NCBI RefSeq assembly: GCF_014201315.1
Contig: NZ_JACHDY010000002.1
Location: 248,001-312,000, forward strand
Length of the DNA stretch: 64,000 nucleotides
Direction of reading: 5' to 3'
DNA from: Edaphobacter lichenicola
GTDB taxonomy: Bacteria; Acidobacteriota; Terriglobia; Terriglobales; Acidobacteriaceae
Under the pieces are notes generated by a model, which was not told where the DNA came from, did not search any database, and saw only the letters and a list, made by a program, of their open reading frames with translations. Shown in pieces: positions 29,130 to 38,610 of this stretch (its first letter is position 1; each line of letters opens with the position of its first letter). The position numbers were made by a program, and so were the translations under genes.

Positions 29130-29806
29130 GGGACGACGATCGTGTCTCCGGAAAGAAGCGAGACCCCTGCATTTCCGCCCTTGAGCGCCTGCTTGTAGTT
29201 GAACGGGATCTTCTGCTGTTTGCCGTCGACGGTTCGCAGGATGTAGATGCGCCTGGAGTTCGCAAACTGCGTCAGACCGCCACCGGTAACGATCGCCTGC
29301 AACGGGGTCATTCCCGGAGTCATGACGACGGGGCCGACCTTGCCCACCTCGCCTACCAGGAAGATCCGCTTGCTGTTGACCGCGAGAACCACCACGTTGA
29401 CCACGGGATCCTGAATGTACTTTTTGAGTCGCTGGCTAATGTCGGTCGAGAGCGCAGTCGGTGTCATTCCGGCTGCTGTGATATCTCCCACCAGTCCCAT
29501 CGAGATCATTCCGTCCGGCCGCACCGGGATCGTGCCCGAGAGCGTAGGCTCCTTCCAGACGGTGATCTGCAGGGAATCTTCCGGCCCGATAATGTAACGC
29601 GCCGCGTCCATCGGGCCTGCATAGTTCGGACCCGCCGTTGCGGTAGTACTCGGTGCGGCGGGAGCGGCCGTCTGCTCACTCGCCGGCGTGGCGTCCGGTG
29701 CTGCACTTTTCGTAGCTGCAGCCTCTGATGTGACCTGTGCTGCCAGTGGCCCGGCCGCAACCGGAAGCAGCAGCAGCAAGGCGCCCATGGAACAAAACCG
29801 CTTCAT
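29126..29806 (-). CDS. Polysaccharide export protein (Wza/EpsA family)
   Basis: The protein is 226 residues from ATG 29806 with GAGGG upstream. A signal peptide ends in GPLAAQ with no lipobox, and an Ala/Pro-rich linker covers about 27-65. The polysaccharide-export domain YIIGPEDSLQITVWKEPTLS and IPVRPDGMISMGLVGDI follows, then a SLBB domain (RIFLVGEVGKVGPVVMTPGM, QAIVTGGGLTQFAN, and LLSGDTIVVP). It forms the outer-membrane/periplasmic exit for EPS. It is the first gene of the six-gene minus-strand operon. The region upstream (29807-30296) also serves the divergent exosortase genes. Confidence 0.92.
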   Translation of the reverse strand: MKRFCSMGALLLLLPVAAGPLAAQVTSEAAATKSAAPDATPASEQTAAPAAPSTTATAGPNYAGPMDAARYIIGPEDSLQITVWKEPTLSGTIPVRPDGMISMGLVGDITAAGMTPTALSTDISQRLKKYIQDPVVNVVVLAVNSKRIFLVGEVGKVGPVVMTPGMTPLQAIVTGGGLTQFANSRRIYILRTVDGKQQKIPFNYKQALKGGNAGVSLLSGDTIVVP

Positions 29807-30235
29807 CGAATAGCCCTCAACCTTCCTCTTGCCCATTCGCCCTGGATTCACTCACTTATTCTGACGCATCCCCTTGCGCGTGAGGGTACCTCGCCTTGAA
29901 TCCATTTAGAAGATCACGCCGCCCAGGGAATACTCTCTGTCACCCCATCGCTTGAGGATCGGTGAAGACCCCCGAATCTTCTATCGGCAAATACTATGCT
30001 TCTAGCAACGCGATGGCCAAAACTCGCACCTCATCGCTTTTTTCTTGAGAAAACTGGAAAATATAGGTATCTGAGGGAAAACTATCGTGCTGCCCTCCTT
30101 GGGCTTGCTGTGGTATGCAGATTATCAGTGCAAGTGTGAAAACTTTTTCCCATAGGACGTATCGTTGCTACCACTTTTGTGTCGATAGACTCTAAACCGG
30201 TGAACAAACCCAGTTTCCGGGAAGAGGCCCGTGAA

Positions 30236-30264
30236 TTGCTTACAGGGATCAGGTGAAGTATAAC
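30236..30264 (+). promoter_or_regulatory. Probable sigma-70-type promoter of the exosortase operon
   Basis: TTGCTT (30236-30241), a 17-bp spacer and TATAAC (30259-30264) give a near-consensus pair about 33 bp before the exosortase start codon. A GTTGCTACCACTTTT element at 30164-30178 weakly resembles the box found upstream of the beta-helix genes. The rest of the 29807-30296 divergent region shows no gene. Confidence 0.45.
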
Positions 30265-30296
30265 GTCATACGAGAACACCGGGGACAACTCCTACC

Positions 30297-31208
30297 ATGC
30301 CCTACGCAGTGGATCTAGCCGCGAAGGAGACCAATCCAGAGCTGCCTCTTACCTCCCCTTCCGGCACGACGGCCCGGCTTGGCTGGCTTGCCTACGCTTC
30401 GATTGCCCTCCTCCTGGTTGTTCTGTACTACCGCGTCGCTATCAAACTGGTATACGACTGGTCCACCATTCCGGATTACTCTCATGGCTTCCTTGTCCCC
30501 TTTTTCGCAGCCTTTCTCATTTGGGACAAAAGGAAGGTGCTCCAGGCCACCCCGATCCGCCAGAGCTGGTTTGGAGTTCCGCTGGTCGTCTTCTCCATCG
30601 TCGTTCTGATCCTGGGCGTCTATGGCGTGGAACTCTTCACCTCGCGCATGTCCTTTATTTTTTTGATGACCGGCCTGATCTGGACCTTCTTCGGCTGGGC
30701 GATGGTCCGTGCCCTTCGCTTCCCCCTCCTGGTTCTTGTCCTCGCGGTTCCCTTTCCCGCGATTCTCTTCAACCAGATCACCTTCCCGCTGCAGTTGCTG
30801 GCCTCGCGGATCGCCAGCGAAATTCTGCCGCTGCTGGGTGTACCTACCCTCCACGAAGGCAACGTGATCGAGCTGCCGGTGATGAAGCTGGAGGTCGCCG
30901 AGGCCTGCAGCGGTATCCGCTCACTGATGAGCCTGTTCACGCTCGCAGTCTTCTACGGCTACTTTCTGGAGCGGACCAACCGGCGTCGTATCCTTCTTGC
31001 TCTTGCCAGCATTCCCATTGCCGTCGCGGCCAACGTGGCGCGCATCGTCGGTACCGGCTTATGCGTCCAGTACTGGGACCCGGAGAAGGCGCTCGGCTTC
31101 TTCCACGAGTTCTCCGGCTGGGTGATGTTTGTCATCTCTCTGGCCTGCCTCTACCTGGTTCACCGGGCCATGCAGCTGATCTCCCCTGCAAAGGCACAAA
31201 CCACATGA
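30297..31208 (+). CDS. Exosortase (EpsH/XrtA family)
   Basis: This 303-residue integral membrane protease/transpeptidase has about eight helices. The catalytic triad pattern is complete: C204 in EVAEACSGIRSL, R249 in AANVARI, and H270 in GFFHEFSGW. The N-terminal conserved element is PDYSHGFLVPFFAAFLIW. Exosortases recognise PEP-CTERM tails, cleave them and are linked to EPS production. A candidate substrate is encoded at the window's right end. The stop codon overlaps the start of epsI (ATGA at 31205-31208), so the two are coupled. ATG 30297 is behind a GGGGAC site. Confidence 0.95.
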   Translation: MPYAVDLAAKETNPELPLTSPSGTTARLGWLAYASIALLLVVLYYRVAIKLVYDWSTIPDYSHGFLVPFFAAFLIWDKRKVLQATPIRQSWFGVPLVVFSIVVLILGVYGVELFTSRMSFIFLMTGLIWTFFGWAMVRALRFPLLVLVLAVPFPAILFNQITFPLQLLASRIASEILPLLGVPTLHEGNVIELPVMKLEVAEACSGIRSLMSLFTLAVFYGYFLERTNRRRILLALASIPIAVAANVARIVGTGLCVQYWDPEKALGFFHEFSGWVMFVISLACLYLVHRAMQLISPAKAQTT

Positions 31209-31870
31209 GATCCCCACGTTTCTGGCTTGTGATCCTTCTACTGGCCGTGACGGCCTTTATTCTGCAGAGCCGCGGCGACACCGACCGCATCCCAGCAAGC
31301 CAGCCTCTCAGCCAGATGCCGGAGCGCTTCGGGGACTGGAGCGCGCAGGACGTCCCGCTCACCGACGATACCCTGGCGGTGCTCGGCAAAGGCGACTTCC
31401 TCAATCGCGTCTATACGGGTCAGCCAGCGGCGGCGGGTAGTCCGATGACAAAAGCCGCCCCCATCAGCCTCTTCATCGGCTACTTTGCCAGCCAGCGCAC
31501 CGGCCAGACGATGCACTCTCCACAGAACTGCCTGCCGGGCGCCGGTTGGACTTTCGACTCGCAGAGATACACCAGCTTCCAGGACATCAATGGCAAGCAA
31601 TACAAGGTTGGCGAATACGTTATCAGCAACGGAGATATTAAGCAGTTTGTCATCTACTGGTACCAGGCACACGGCCGCAGCATCCCCAACGAGTACAAAG
31701 CAAAGCTCTACATGGTGGCCGACGCGATCCGCACCAACCGCACCGATGGCGCCCTGGTTCGGGTCATCACCCAGGTTCTGCCGTGGGAGTCGTTAGACAG
31801 CGCCAGGGATCGGGCTACCCAATTCACCCAGCAGATGGCTCCCAATCTGCCCCGCTTTATTCCCAACTAA
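31205..31870 (+). CDS. EpsI family exosortase-associated protein
   Basis: This 221-residue protein has one N-terminal membrane helix (about 6-20, RFWLVILLLAVTAFIL). A periplasmic domain follows with the EpsI hallmarks: MPERFGDWSAQDVPL, IGYFASQRTGQTMHSPQNCL, then PGAGW and FVIYWYQAHGR. The invariant Cys of SPQNCLPG is present. EpsI is fused or adjacent to exosortases and is needed for EPS production in some species; its biochemical role is not settled. The start overlaps the exosortase stop; a longer frame upstream is an artefact. Confidence 0.92.
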   Translation: MRSPRFWLVILLLAVTAFILQSRGDTDRIPASQPLSQMPERFGDWSAQDVPLTDDTLAVLGKGDFLNRVYTGQPAAAGSPMTKAAPISLFIGYFASQRTGQTMHSPQNCLPGAGWTFDSQRYTSFQDINGKQYKVGEYVISNGDIKQFVIYWYQAHGRSIPNEYKAKLYMVADAIRTNRTDGALVRVITQVLPWESLDSARDRATQFTQQMAPNLPRFIPN

Positions 31871-31939
31871 AGAAACCGGTAGACCAAACTTTCACCTAAG
31901 TTGTATATCGCACAGCCATGCCGGGTCGCGACAGTATCA

Positions 31940-31983
31940 ATTACAGTGCGAGAATGACAAGATTACAGTGCGAGAATGACAAG
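31940..31983 (+). repeat. Perfect 22-mer tandem duplication
   Basis: Two identical 22-bp copies (31940-31961 and 31962-31983) lie between epsI and the TPR lipoprotein gene. Each contains GAGAATGACAAG. The unit length is not a multiple of three and both copies lie upstream of the chosen start codon. Confidence 0.92.
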
Positions 31984-32014
31984 ATCGTTTGAAGAACAGT
32001 TGAGGAAATGCGCG

Positions 32015-34312
32015 ATGCGAACCACCCTCCCCCTGGCAGCCCGTCGAATCTCAACAGTGCTGGCCGTCTCTCTTGCCCTTGGACTCACCGCGGGCTGTCA
32101 TCGCGATCCCAACAAGCAGAAGCTGCGCTATCTTGAAAGCGGCAAACGCTACGCCGACCAGGGCAAGCTCAAGGAGGCGACGATTCAGTTCGCCAACGCC
32201 CTCAAGGTCGACCGCAACTACGCCGATGCTCACTACCAGCTCTCCAAGGTCTTCCTCAAGCAGGGTTCGGTCATGCCGGCGTACAGCGAGTTGATGCGCA
32301 CGGTGGATCTGCAGCCCGCCAACCTCCAGGCGCGTATCGATCTGGGCAACATTCTGCTCGCCGGCAAACAGATCGACCGGGCCGCCGCACAGGCCACCGC
32401 GGTCCTCGCCATCGACAACAATAATGCCGACGCCCATGCTCTTCTTTCGAGCATCGCCGCAGCCAAAGGGGACCGCATCGAAGCTCTGGCGCAGATTCAG
32501 CAGGCTCTCGCGGCAGACCCGAATCGCGCGGCATTCCATGCTTCGCTCGGCCTTTTGCAGAGCAACGATCCAGCCACCGCCGCCGCCGGGGAAGACCAGC
32601 TCCGTAAGGCCGTTTCGCTGGACGGAAAGAACGTGACAGCACGTGTCGTCCTGGCCTCGCTTCTGCAGAAGAAGGGGGATCTTCAGGGTGCCGAGGATCA
32701 GATGAAGGCAGCCATCGCGGCCGACCCGAAGAGCGTGATGGCGCGCGCCAGCCTCGCGGATCTTTACATGCGGCAAAAGGACACGGCCAAGGCCGAGCAG
32801 ACTCTTCACCAGGCATCGGAGGATCTCTCCGACTCCGAGAGCGGTGCAGGAATGCTGGCTACCTACTACATCCGCACCAACCAGCTTGCCGCGGGCGAGA
32901 CCGCCTACGCAGACCTTATCTCCAAACATCCGAAGAGTGCGCCGCTCAAGATCGCTTACCTGCGACTTTTGATTCTGAACAAGGATCTGCCCAAAGCGAG
33001 GACCGTCGGCGCGGAGCTATCCAAAACCGACCCCAATATTCCTGAGGTTGCGGTTCTCAACGGCATGCTTATGCTCAACGATGGCAAGACCGCCGATGCC
33101 TTCGCCATGCTGCAGAAGGCGGCCAAGGCCAATCCCGACAATCTGGTCGTCAAGCTCTGGCTCGGCCGGGCAGCCCGCGCCAAAGGCGACATGGGCGTTG
33201 CGCAGCAGAGCTTCCGCGATGCCGCCAAACTCAGCCCGGGAAGTCTGGAGGCGCAGGCCGGTCTTGCGGAGATCTCGATCGATACCCACGACTTCAGCAC
33301 GCTTCATCAGGTAGCCGATACGGCCATCTCCATTAACCCACAGATCGCGGGCCCCTATATCTGGCGCGGCATCGCCGAAGGCAGCCAGAAAGAGCTCGAC
33401 AAGGCAGACGCAGACTTTCATCAGGCCATCAAGCTGGATCCGAAGAACTCCACCGGCTATCTGGAACTGGCGCAGCTTCGGCTCTTCCAGCAGAAGACTC
33501 CTGAGGCCAAGACCCTGCTCGAACAGACCCTCGAGCTGAACCCTAACTCCTCCCGCGCTCTCCGTCTGCTGGCCACCACTCTCCTGTTTGAAAAACAGCC
33601 GGCCAACGCGATCAGCCGAGTGCAGGACCAGATCGCGAAGACTCCGCAAAATGGCGACATGTACAACCTGCTGGCTGAGCTGCAACTGAGCACAGGCGAT
33701 GCGAAAGACGCGCTGGCCTCGTCAGAGAAAGCGATGCAGCTGAACCCGAGCGACAACGCAGCGGTGGTCACCTACACCCGGGCCGAAGTTACAGCCGGCG
33801 ATCCCGCCAAGGCCGTGGCCAAGTGGCAACAGTGGACCACGGACCATCCCTCCGACGCGCAGGGTCTTACCATACTGGGGACCATGCAGGAGTCGCAGGG
33901 CGATCGCAATGGAGCCATGGCCAGCTACAAGAAGGCCCTTGCCGTACAACCCGAGCAGCCCATCGCCGCCAACAACCTCGCCTACCTGATGGTGGACACC
34001 GGGCAGAACCTGGACGTTGCCCTCTCTCTGGCCCAGATAGCGCGGCGCGCCATGCCCTCTTCTCCGAACACAGCCGACACCCTGGCCTGGATCTACTATC
34101 AGAAGGGCAACTTTGCTTCGGCCCGCGATCTTCTCGAGGATGCCCTCAAGGCTGCTCCTAACAGCGCGTCCATCCACTATCACCTGGGAATGACGTATAC
34201 CAAGCTGTCCAACACCGCCGATGCGATGACTCATCTGAAGAAAGCGGCGGCGTTGGCTCCGAACACCCAGACCGCGAAGGACGCCGACAAGGAACTGGCT
34301 CTGCTGGGCTAA
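32015..34312 (+). CDS. Exosortase-system TPR-repeat lipoprotein (PrsT-like)
   Basis: This 765-residue protein has a lipoprotein signal with lipobox LTAGC (C28). Almost the whole mature part is tetratricopeptide repeats, with units such as EATIQFANALKVDRNYADAH, DYADAHYQ-type turns and DTLAWIYYQKGNFASARDLL. About eighteen to twenty repeats are estimated from the length. PEP-CTERM TPR lipoproteins (PrsT) accompany exosortase loci and are thought to be periplasmic scaffolds. ATG 32015 has GAGGAA upstream and gives the cleanest signal peptide; ATG 31976 would add 13 residues. It is probably transcribed with the exosortase genes (144-bp gap holding the 22-bp duplication). Confidence 0.88.
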   Translation: MRTTLPLAARRISTVLAVSLALGLTAGCHRDPNKQKLRYLESGKRYADQGKLKEATIQFANALKVDRNYADAHYQLSKVFLKQGSVMPAYSELMRTVDLQPANLQARIDLGNILLAGKQIDRAAAQATAVLAIDNNNADAHALLSSIAAAKGDRIEALAQIQQALAADPNRAAFHASLGLLQSNDPATAAAGEDQLRKAVSLDGKNVTARVVLASLLQKKGDLQGAEDQMKAAIAADPKSVMARASLADLYMRQKDTAKAEQTLHQASEDLSDSESGAGMLATYYIRTNQLAAGETAYADLISKHPKSAPLKIAYLRLLILNKDLPKARTVGAELSKTDPNIPEVAVLNGMLMLNDGKTADAFAMLQKAAKANPDNLVVKLWLGRAARAKGDMGVAQQSFRDAAKLSPGSLEAQAGLAEISIDTHDFSTLHQVADTAISINPQIAGPYIWRGIAEGSQKELDKADADFHQAIKLDPKNSTGYLELAQLRLFQQKTPEAKTLLEQTLELNPNSSRALRLLATTLLFEKQPANAISRVQDQIAKTPQNGDMYNLLAELQLSTGDAKDALASSEKAMQLNPSDNAAVVTYTRAEVTAGDPAKAVAKWQQWTTDHPSDAQGLTILGTMQESQGDRNGAMASYKKALAVQPEQPIAANNLAYLMVDTGQNLDVALSLAQIARRAMPSSPNTADTLAWIYYQKGNFASARDLLEDALKAAPNSASIHYHLGMTYTKLSNTADAMTHLKKAAALAPNTQTAKDADKELALLG

Positions 34313-34361
34313 CCCTCTTCCAAGGCGTCAATCCTGCATCGGCCGAGTTAGCTCACGAGTA

Positions 34362-35555
34362 TTACTCTCCCCGCAGCAGACTCGCGTAGACACTGGTGAT
34401 CTGGCCCATCATGGCCTCTGTCGTGAACTTCTCCGCGGCCAGCCTCTTTCCAGCTTCCCCCATCTGCTTTGCCTTCGCGGTATCGGAGAGCAGGTCGACA
34501 ATCGCGGACGCCAGAGCATCAGGATCGTCCGCGGGGACGATGATTCCACTCACACCGTCCTGAACCGCCTCTGCATTGCCGCCTACGTTAGTGGCGACTA
34601 CAGGAAGGGCCGCAGCCATTGCCTCGACGATCGCATTCGAAAAGCCTTCGCTCCGTGATGGCAACACGAAGACCTCAGCGGTGGAGAGGTAGTCGCGCAG
34701 ATTGGTCACGCCTCCAACGAAGTGAAAGCGGTCGGACAGCTTCAGCTCGCTGACCAGTGCCTGCAGCTCCTGAAAATACTCCGGCTCCAGAACATCGCCG
34801 GCGATACGGAACGACGAATTGGGAAACTTTTCTGCGACGGAGGCGGCGGCCCGGATAAAAACATCGTGCCCCTTCACCCGGCGAATATTCCCAACCGTCG
34901 CAACAATAGATTGTCCGCCAGATTCTCCAGAGAGTTCTGCTGATCTAGGGTCCGCGTTCCAGTCCGCCAGATCGAGCCCGTTGTACACCGTCTGCACGCG
35001 CGACGGATCGACGCCGTCCACCTCAATGCAATGCCGACGCACCTGTTCGGAGACGGCAAACACCTTGTCGGGAGCGCCTGCCATCAGGCGATAGGCTGCA
35101 TGATGCTTGCCGGTTCGAAGGATGCCCATATCTCTTCGACTCCAGATGAGCTTCGCATTTGACATCGCTTTGGTTACAAATCCTGCCCAGATATCGGAGC
35201 TCTCAAAGAACGTCTGAACGATCCGGATTCGCTGCTCCTTGAGGAACCTTCTGAGATCAAGGCTGCCTCGCATCGCCGTGAGATCGTAGGTGCGCTGCAG
35301 GGGCAAAAGGTATACGGAGCATGGCGGCGACTTCAGCCCAGCGCTATCCGGATGGGCTGAGAACGTCAGAATCGAGACGCGATATCCATACTGCGGCAGC
35401 AGTCCCGCGAGCTTGAGTACAATCCGTTCGCCGCCACCCAGTGTTTTGGGGAACTGATCGAGCACGAGCAGCACGTGAGGCAGTTCAGCATGCGCCGTGT
35501 CCCTGCTCGACTCCTCCCCGTTGCTCGATTCCTCAAAGTATAGCGGCCTGATCAT
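34362..35555 (-). CDS. Glycosyltransferase family 4
   Basis: The protein is 397 residues in the GT-B fold. The N-domain begins LPHVLLVLDQFPKTLGGGER, with the glycine-rich acceptor loop. The C-domain carries ATVGNIRRVKGHDVFIRAAA and the GT4 signature SRSEGFSNAIVEAMAAALPV followed by VVATNVGG. The acceptor and sugar are unknown. It is a retaining transferase expected on the cytosolic membrane face during EPS repeat-unit assembly. It is followed on the same strand by no close gene and preceded by the ligase gene at a 71-bp distance. Confidence 0.9.
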   Translation of the reverse strand: MIRPLYFEESSNGEESSRDTAHAELPHVLLVLDQFPKTLGGGERIVLKLAGLLPQYGYRVSILTFSAHPDSAGLKSPPCSVYLLPLQRTYDLTAMRGSLDLRRFLKEQRIRIVQTFFESSDIWAGFVTKAMSNAKLIWSRRDMGILRTGKHHAAYRLMAGAPDKVFAVSEQVRRHCIEVDGVDPSRVQTVYNGLDLADWNADPRSAELSGESGGQSIVATVGNIRRVKGHDVFIRAAASVAEKFPNSSFRIAGDVLEPEYFQELQALVSELKLSDRFHFVGGVTNLRDYLSTAEVFVLPSRSEGFSNAIVEAMAAALPVVATNVGGNAEAVQDGVSGIIVPADDPDALASAIVDLLSDTAKAKQMGEAGKRLAAEKFTTEAMMGQITSVYASLLRGE

Positions 35556-35626
35556 GCGTGTTCAGAGCTTCCCAAAACCAAGGACGCTGTAGGGGGCGGG
35601 CGGAAGACCACGATGGCCGCGCGCAT

Positions 35627-36961
35627 CTACCGGTACGCCAGAAATGGATTCGTTGCGACGGTCACTTCGGGGATAGCAGCTTCCGTCACGGGTTCAGTCT
35701 CGACCAGCTGAAGCGCACGGCTCGCAATGGCCACAAGGACCCAAAGCATGCCCATGATCTCGAGATAAGTCCATCGATCGCCGAAAAAGTTCGCGACAAT
35801 ACAAGAACACATGGCGACAAACAGTCCCAGCCCGAGCCCTCGATACAGCGGATCCTCGGCTCGTTTAAAGAGCCGGTAGGCCAAGGCAAGCACCTGTTGC
35901 AGCATCACAAGCACGATGATCATTCCGATGATCCCTGTCTCGACCATCACTTTGACGTACCAGTTATGGGTATCTCTCAGCCCGTCTACGTGAGCCGACA
36001 GCTGATAGCTGGCGTAGCCGATTCCCAGGACGGGATCGCTGAGGATGGATGCCTCTGCCGCCTCCCACAACCTGACCCGCTCCTGCGCAGACTCCTCCAG
36101 CTTTCCATTGGAGTTTTTAGTCATGTTAACCCGCTCACGAACTGCGGTCGGAACAATGGCTTGCCAGGTAAAGAGAAAGACTGCGGCGACCACGATAAGC
36201 TTGCGATCTTTCAGGAATCCAAGAACGATGACGCTGACGATGAGGGCAAGGTACGATCCACGCGAGAACGTGTACAAGTCAGCAAATATTGTTACGGCCA
36301 CAAGCCCATAGAAGATCAGCCGAAACTTCTTCCTTTTGACAAACTGGACGAAACCCCAGAAGAACATGGCGAACTGGGCGAGAAAAGCTGCCGTCTGATT
36401 CGAACCATAGGCGAGCGGGCCCGTATCTCTCTTATTTTCATCGAAAGTGCCCCAGCTCCTGGACAAACTTTCCATGAGACAACTCCTGTCGATTGCCAGG
36501 AGAGTAAACGCTGTGATAGCAATCACCGTTCGCACCGCCTTCCGATCCTCGACGACCATACCGGCTGCGGTGAAGACCAAAGGAATCAGCATGTAATCTT
36601 TCCACGTCACAAAGTTGGTGTCGGAGATCCAGATCGGTGGAGGCGCGTTGCCGAGCGCTGTACCAAGCCACATCGAAAAATACAGATAAATTCCGAACAC
36701 CAACCAGATTGTGTAGAGCGGCGATTTTGGTATCGATTTTCCCTTGATTATGGCGCCTATAATGACGGCAATTACCAGGATGGTCAGCATATTGCCACCC
36801 AGCGGATAGTCCAGGAAGTGATCCCGCATCGTGCGATAAGGCAGGAAAGGTATCAGGTAGTACAGTCCCAGCAGGGGGCGTCCGGTCAAGGAGAGGATAC
36901 ACATGATCCAGAACCCGAGGTAGGCGATCAGCGGAATATAGTGTGCGAGGCCTAGTCCCAA
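35627..36961 (-). CDS. Exosortase-associated O-antigen ligase-like protein (Wzy_C)
   Basis: This 444-residue membrane protein has about ten to twelve helices. It has the layout of the putative O-glycosylation ligase of exosortase loci: YLIPFLPYRTMRDHFLDYPL near the N-terminus, a Wzy_C core with LYTFSRGSYLALIVSVIVLG, and a large periplasmic loop with ERVRLWEAAEASILSDPVLG and the conserved His of LRDTHNWYVKV. It may polymerise EPS or transfer glycans to protein. The start is TTG 36961 behind GAAGGG; no good ATG precedes the conserved part. Confidence 0.85.
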   Translation of the reverse strand: MGLGLAHYIPLIAYLGFWIMCILSLTGRPLLGLYYLIPFLPYRTMRDHFLDYPLGGNMLTILVIAVIIGAIIKGKSIPKSPLYTIWLVFGIYLYFSMWLGTALGNAPPPIWISDTNFVTWKDYMLIPLVFTAAGMVVEDRKAVRTVIAITAFTLLAIDRSCLMESLSRSWGTFDENKRDTGPLAYGSNQTAAFLAQFAMFFWGFVQFVKRKKFRLIFYGLVAVTIFADLYTFSRGSYLALIVSVIVLGFLKDRKLIVVAAVFLFTWQAIVPTAVRERVNMTKNSNGKLEESAQERVRLWEAAEASILSDPVLGIGYASYQLSAHVDGLRDTHNWYVKVMVETGIIGMIIVLVMLQQVLALAYRLFKRAEDPLYRGLGLGLFVAMCSCIVANFFGDRWTYLEIMGMLWVLVAIASRALQLVETEPVTEAAIPEVTVATNPFLAYR

Positions 36962-37028
36962 AATTCACCCTTCCCACTGCCCGCAAGTCTCTCCCACCAG
37001 ACTCGACGCCACAGTTTCGAGTTAGCCG

Positions 37029-38135
37029 TCAGAGCCATACTTTTTTCCGCCCTGCAGCAAAGTTATAAAAGGCAAGCGCCGCAGCCGCATTGAGCATCAC
37101 GAACGTGCTGGCGATGCCAACGGGCTTGAATCTCTTGGCGGACGGAATCAGGGATCCGCAGGCGGCTGCAACGTAGAATAGCACCTGAAGCCAGAAGATT
37201 GCGCCGTAAAAAGGCCCTCCCAGAACACCGGAGGCAACCAGCATCAGCGGAAGAAAGATGGGAATCAGCAGCCGAAGCAGTTTGTGGCTGACAAAGCGAA
37301 AGAGAAGCGGATTCGACGGCGAGAGCAGCCACGGAGCCAGTTGGAGTAATTGGTAGTTCCCGGTCAAGGTGCGAACCTTTCGCGAGAACTCCTTCCCTTT
37401 TTCGTCAAAAAATCGGTCCCGCGCAATCGCTGCCGGTTCAAAGACAACCCGTTTGCCTTGCCGCGCTACATTCATTGGGACGAAGACATCATCCAGAATC
37501 GTTCCGGGAGGAATGGCACAGTAGAGCTCGCGGCGAATGGCATAGATCGCGCCGGTCACGCCGACCACTGACCCCGACGCAGATTCAAGCTTCCGCACCA
37601 TCTTTTCGATCTTCCAGTAGATGCCAAGCCCTTCGTGCGAAGGCACTCCAGCGTCTTCGAGTAGCAGCTCCCCACTCACTGCGCCCACGGTTGGATCCGC
37701 AAAACAGGAAGCAAGCTCCGCGATCGCGTTCGGTTCCACAGACTGCCGCGCATCCAGAAAAACCAGAATCTCGCCCTTAGCGCGATCGACAGCCGCATTC
37801 AAAGCACGAGCCTTGCCGCCGGACTCTTCAAGCAGAATTGGGACAACAGGGGGAGGCTGTTCCAGAAGAATCTCTGCGGTCCTGTCGGTCGATCCGTCCG
37901 AGGCCACCACGATCTCAAGCCGTGCCTTTGGATAGTTCAACATACGAAGGTTTTCCAGCTTCGATGGAAGATTTGCCTCCTCGTTGCGCGCCGCAATCAG
38001 GATAGAAACGTCAGGAGTATAGTCCGTTTTCCGGATGGATTGCCTTCGAAAGTACACCCAGATCGACAGCAGGACGGCGTAGCCAAAGTACGCGTAGGCC
38101 GTAAGCGCAAGGCATATCCAGAAAAGAAACTTCAC
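37029..38135 (-). CDS. Membrane-anchored glycosyltransferase family 2
   Basis: The protein is 368 residues. The N-terminal membrane segment (about 2-24) precedes a GT-A domain with PDVSILIAARNEEANLPSKL and VVASDGSTDRT. The metal-site element reads LVFLDARQS, so the usual DxD third position is Arg. Two to three C-terminal helices (about 280-360) follow. This is the hyaluronan/cellulose synthase-like layout with cytosolic catalysis. Its substrate is unknown. It is 67 bp upstream of the ligase gene on the same strand, so the two and the GT4 may form one unit. Confidence 0.85.
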   Translation of the reverse strand: MKFLFWICLALTAYAYFGYAVLLSIWVYFRRQSIRKTDYTPDVSILIAARNEEANLPSKLENLRMLNYPKARLEIVVASDGSTDRTAEILLEQPPPVVPILLEESGGKARALNAAVDRAKGEILVFLDARQSVEPNAIAELASCFADPTVGAVSGELLLEDAGVPSHEGLGIYWKIEKMVRKLESASGSVVGVTGAIYAIRRELYCAIPPGTILDDVFVPMNVARQGKRVVFEPAAIARDRFFDEKGKEFSRKVRTLTGNYQLLQLAPWLLSPSNPLLFRFVSHKLLRLLIPIFLPLMLVASGVLGGPFYGAIFWLQVLFYVAAACGSLIPSAKRFKPVGIASTFVMLNAAAALAFYNFAAGRKKVWL

Positions 38136-38610
38136 CGTTCCGTCCCGTTGTAGCCGACGCTGCCAGCCGTAAGGGCGCGAAGCAGGAAAGGACAGTGCGG
38201 GTTCGCATCACGGGAAAGAACCAGCCTCCCCCGGCCAAACGCTGCAATCCTCCAGATGCCAGCTCCAGGTTTCACAATCCCTCAATGGACGTCATTCTAC
38301 TAAACAGATCTCTTGAACCAATATGCACCGAGCGGCGAGCCTGGTTCTCTTTTTTTGCCGGCGTTATCCTCAACGGAATGATACGTCTATCCCAAAACGG
38401 ACCTCATGCCTCTTTCAGGTGATCCCGTATATCGATCGCGGCTGGCAAATCCAATCCGCTCGACTAAACTGGTAACGCGCCTTACCGACCATTTTTAGGG
38501 TGAGACACTCTCGAGAACCGTGATTCAGGTAGAGATCAGGCTGACAACGTTTTTCGAAGACAAACCAGCACGCACGTGAGACCTTCCAAGTACGTTTCCA
38601 TTCGAGTTCA
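38136..38610. other. Divergent intergenic region
   Basis: These 475 bases separate the GT2 gene (minus) from the flippase gene (plus). No open frame with coding character, RNA gene or repeat was recognised. It should hold both promoters, but no convincing -35/-10 pair was identified. Confidence 0.5.

Noticed and set aside
35558-36955. A 465-codon plus-strand frame opposite the ligase-like gene
   Set aside because: Its translation is hydrophilic and has no motif, while the minus-strand frame encodes a clear membrane protein.
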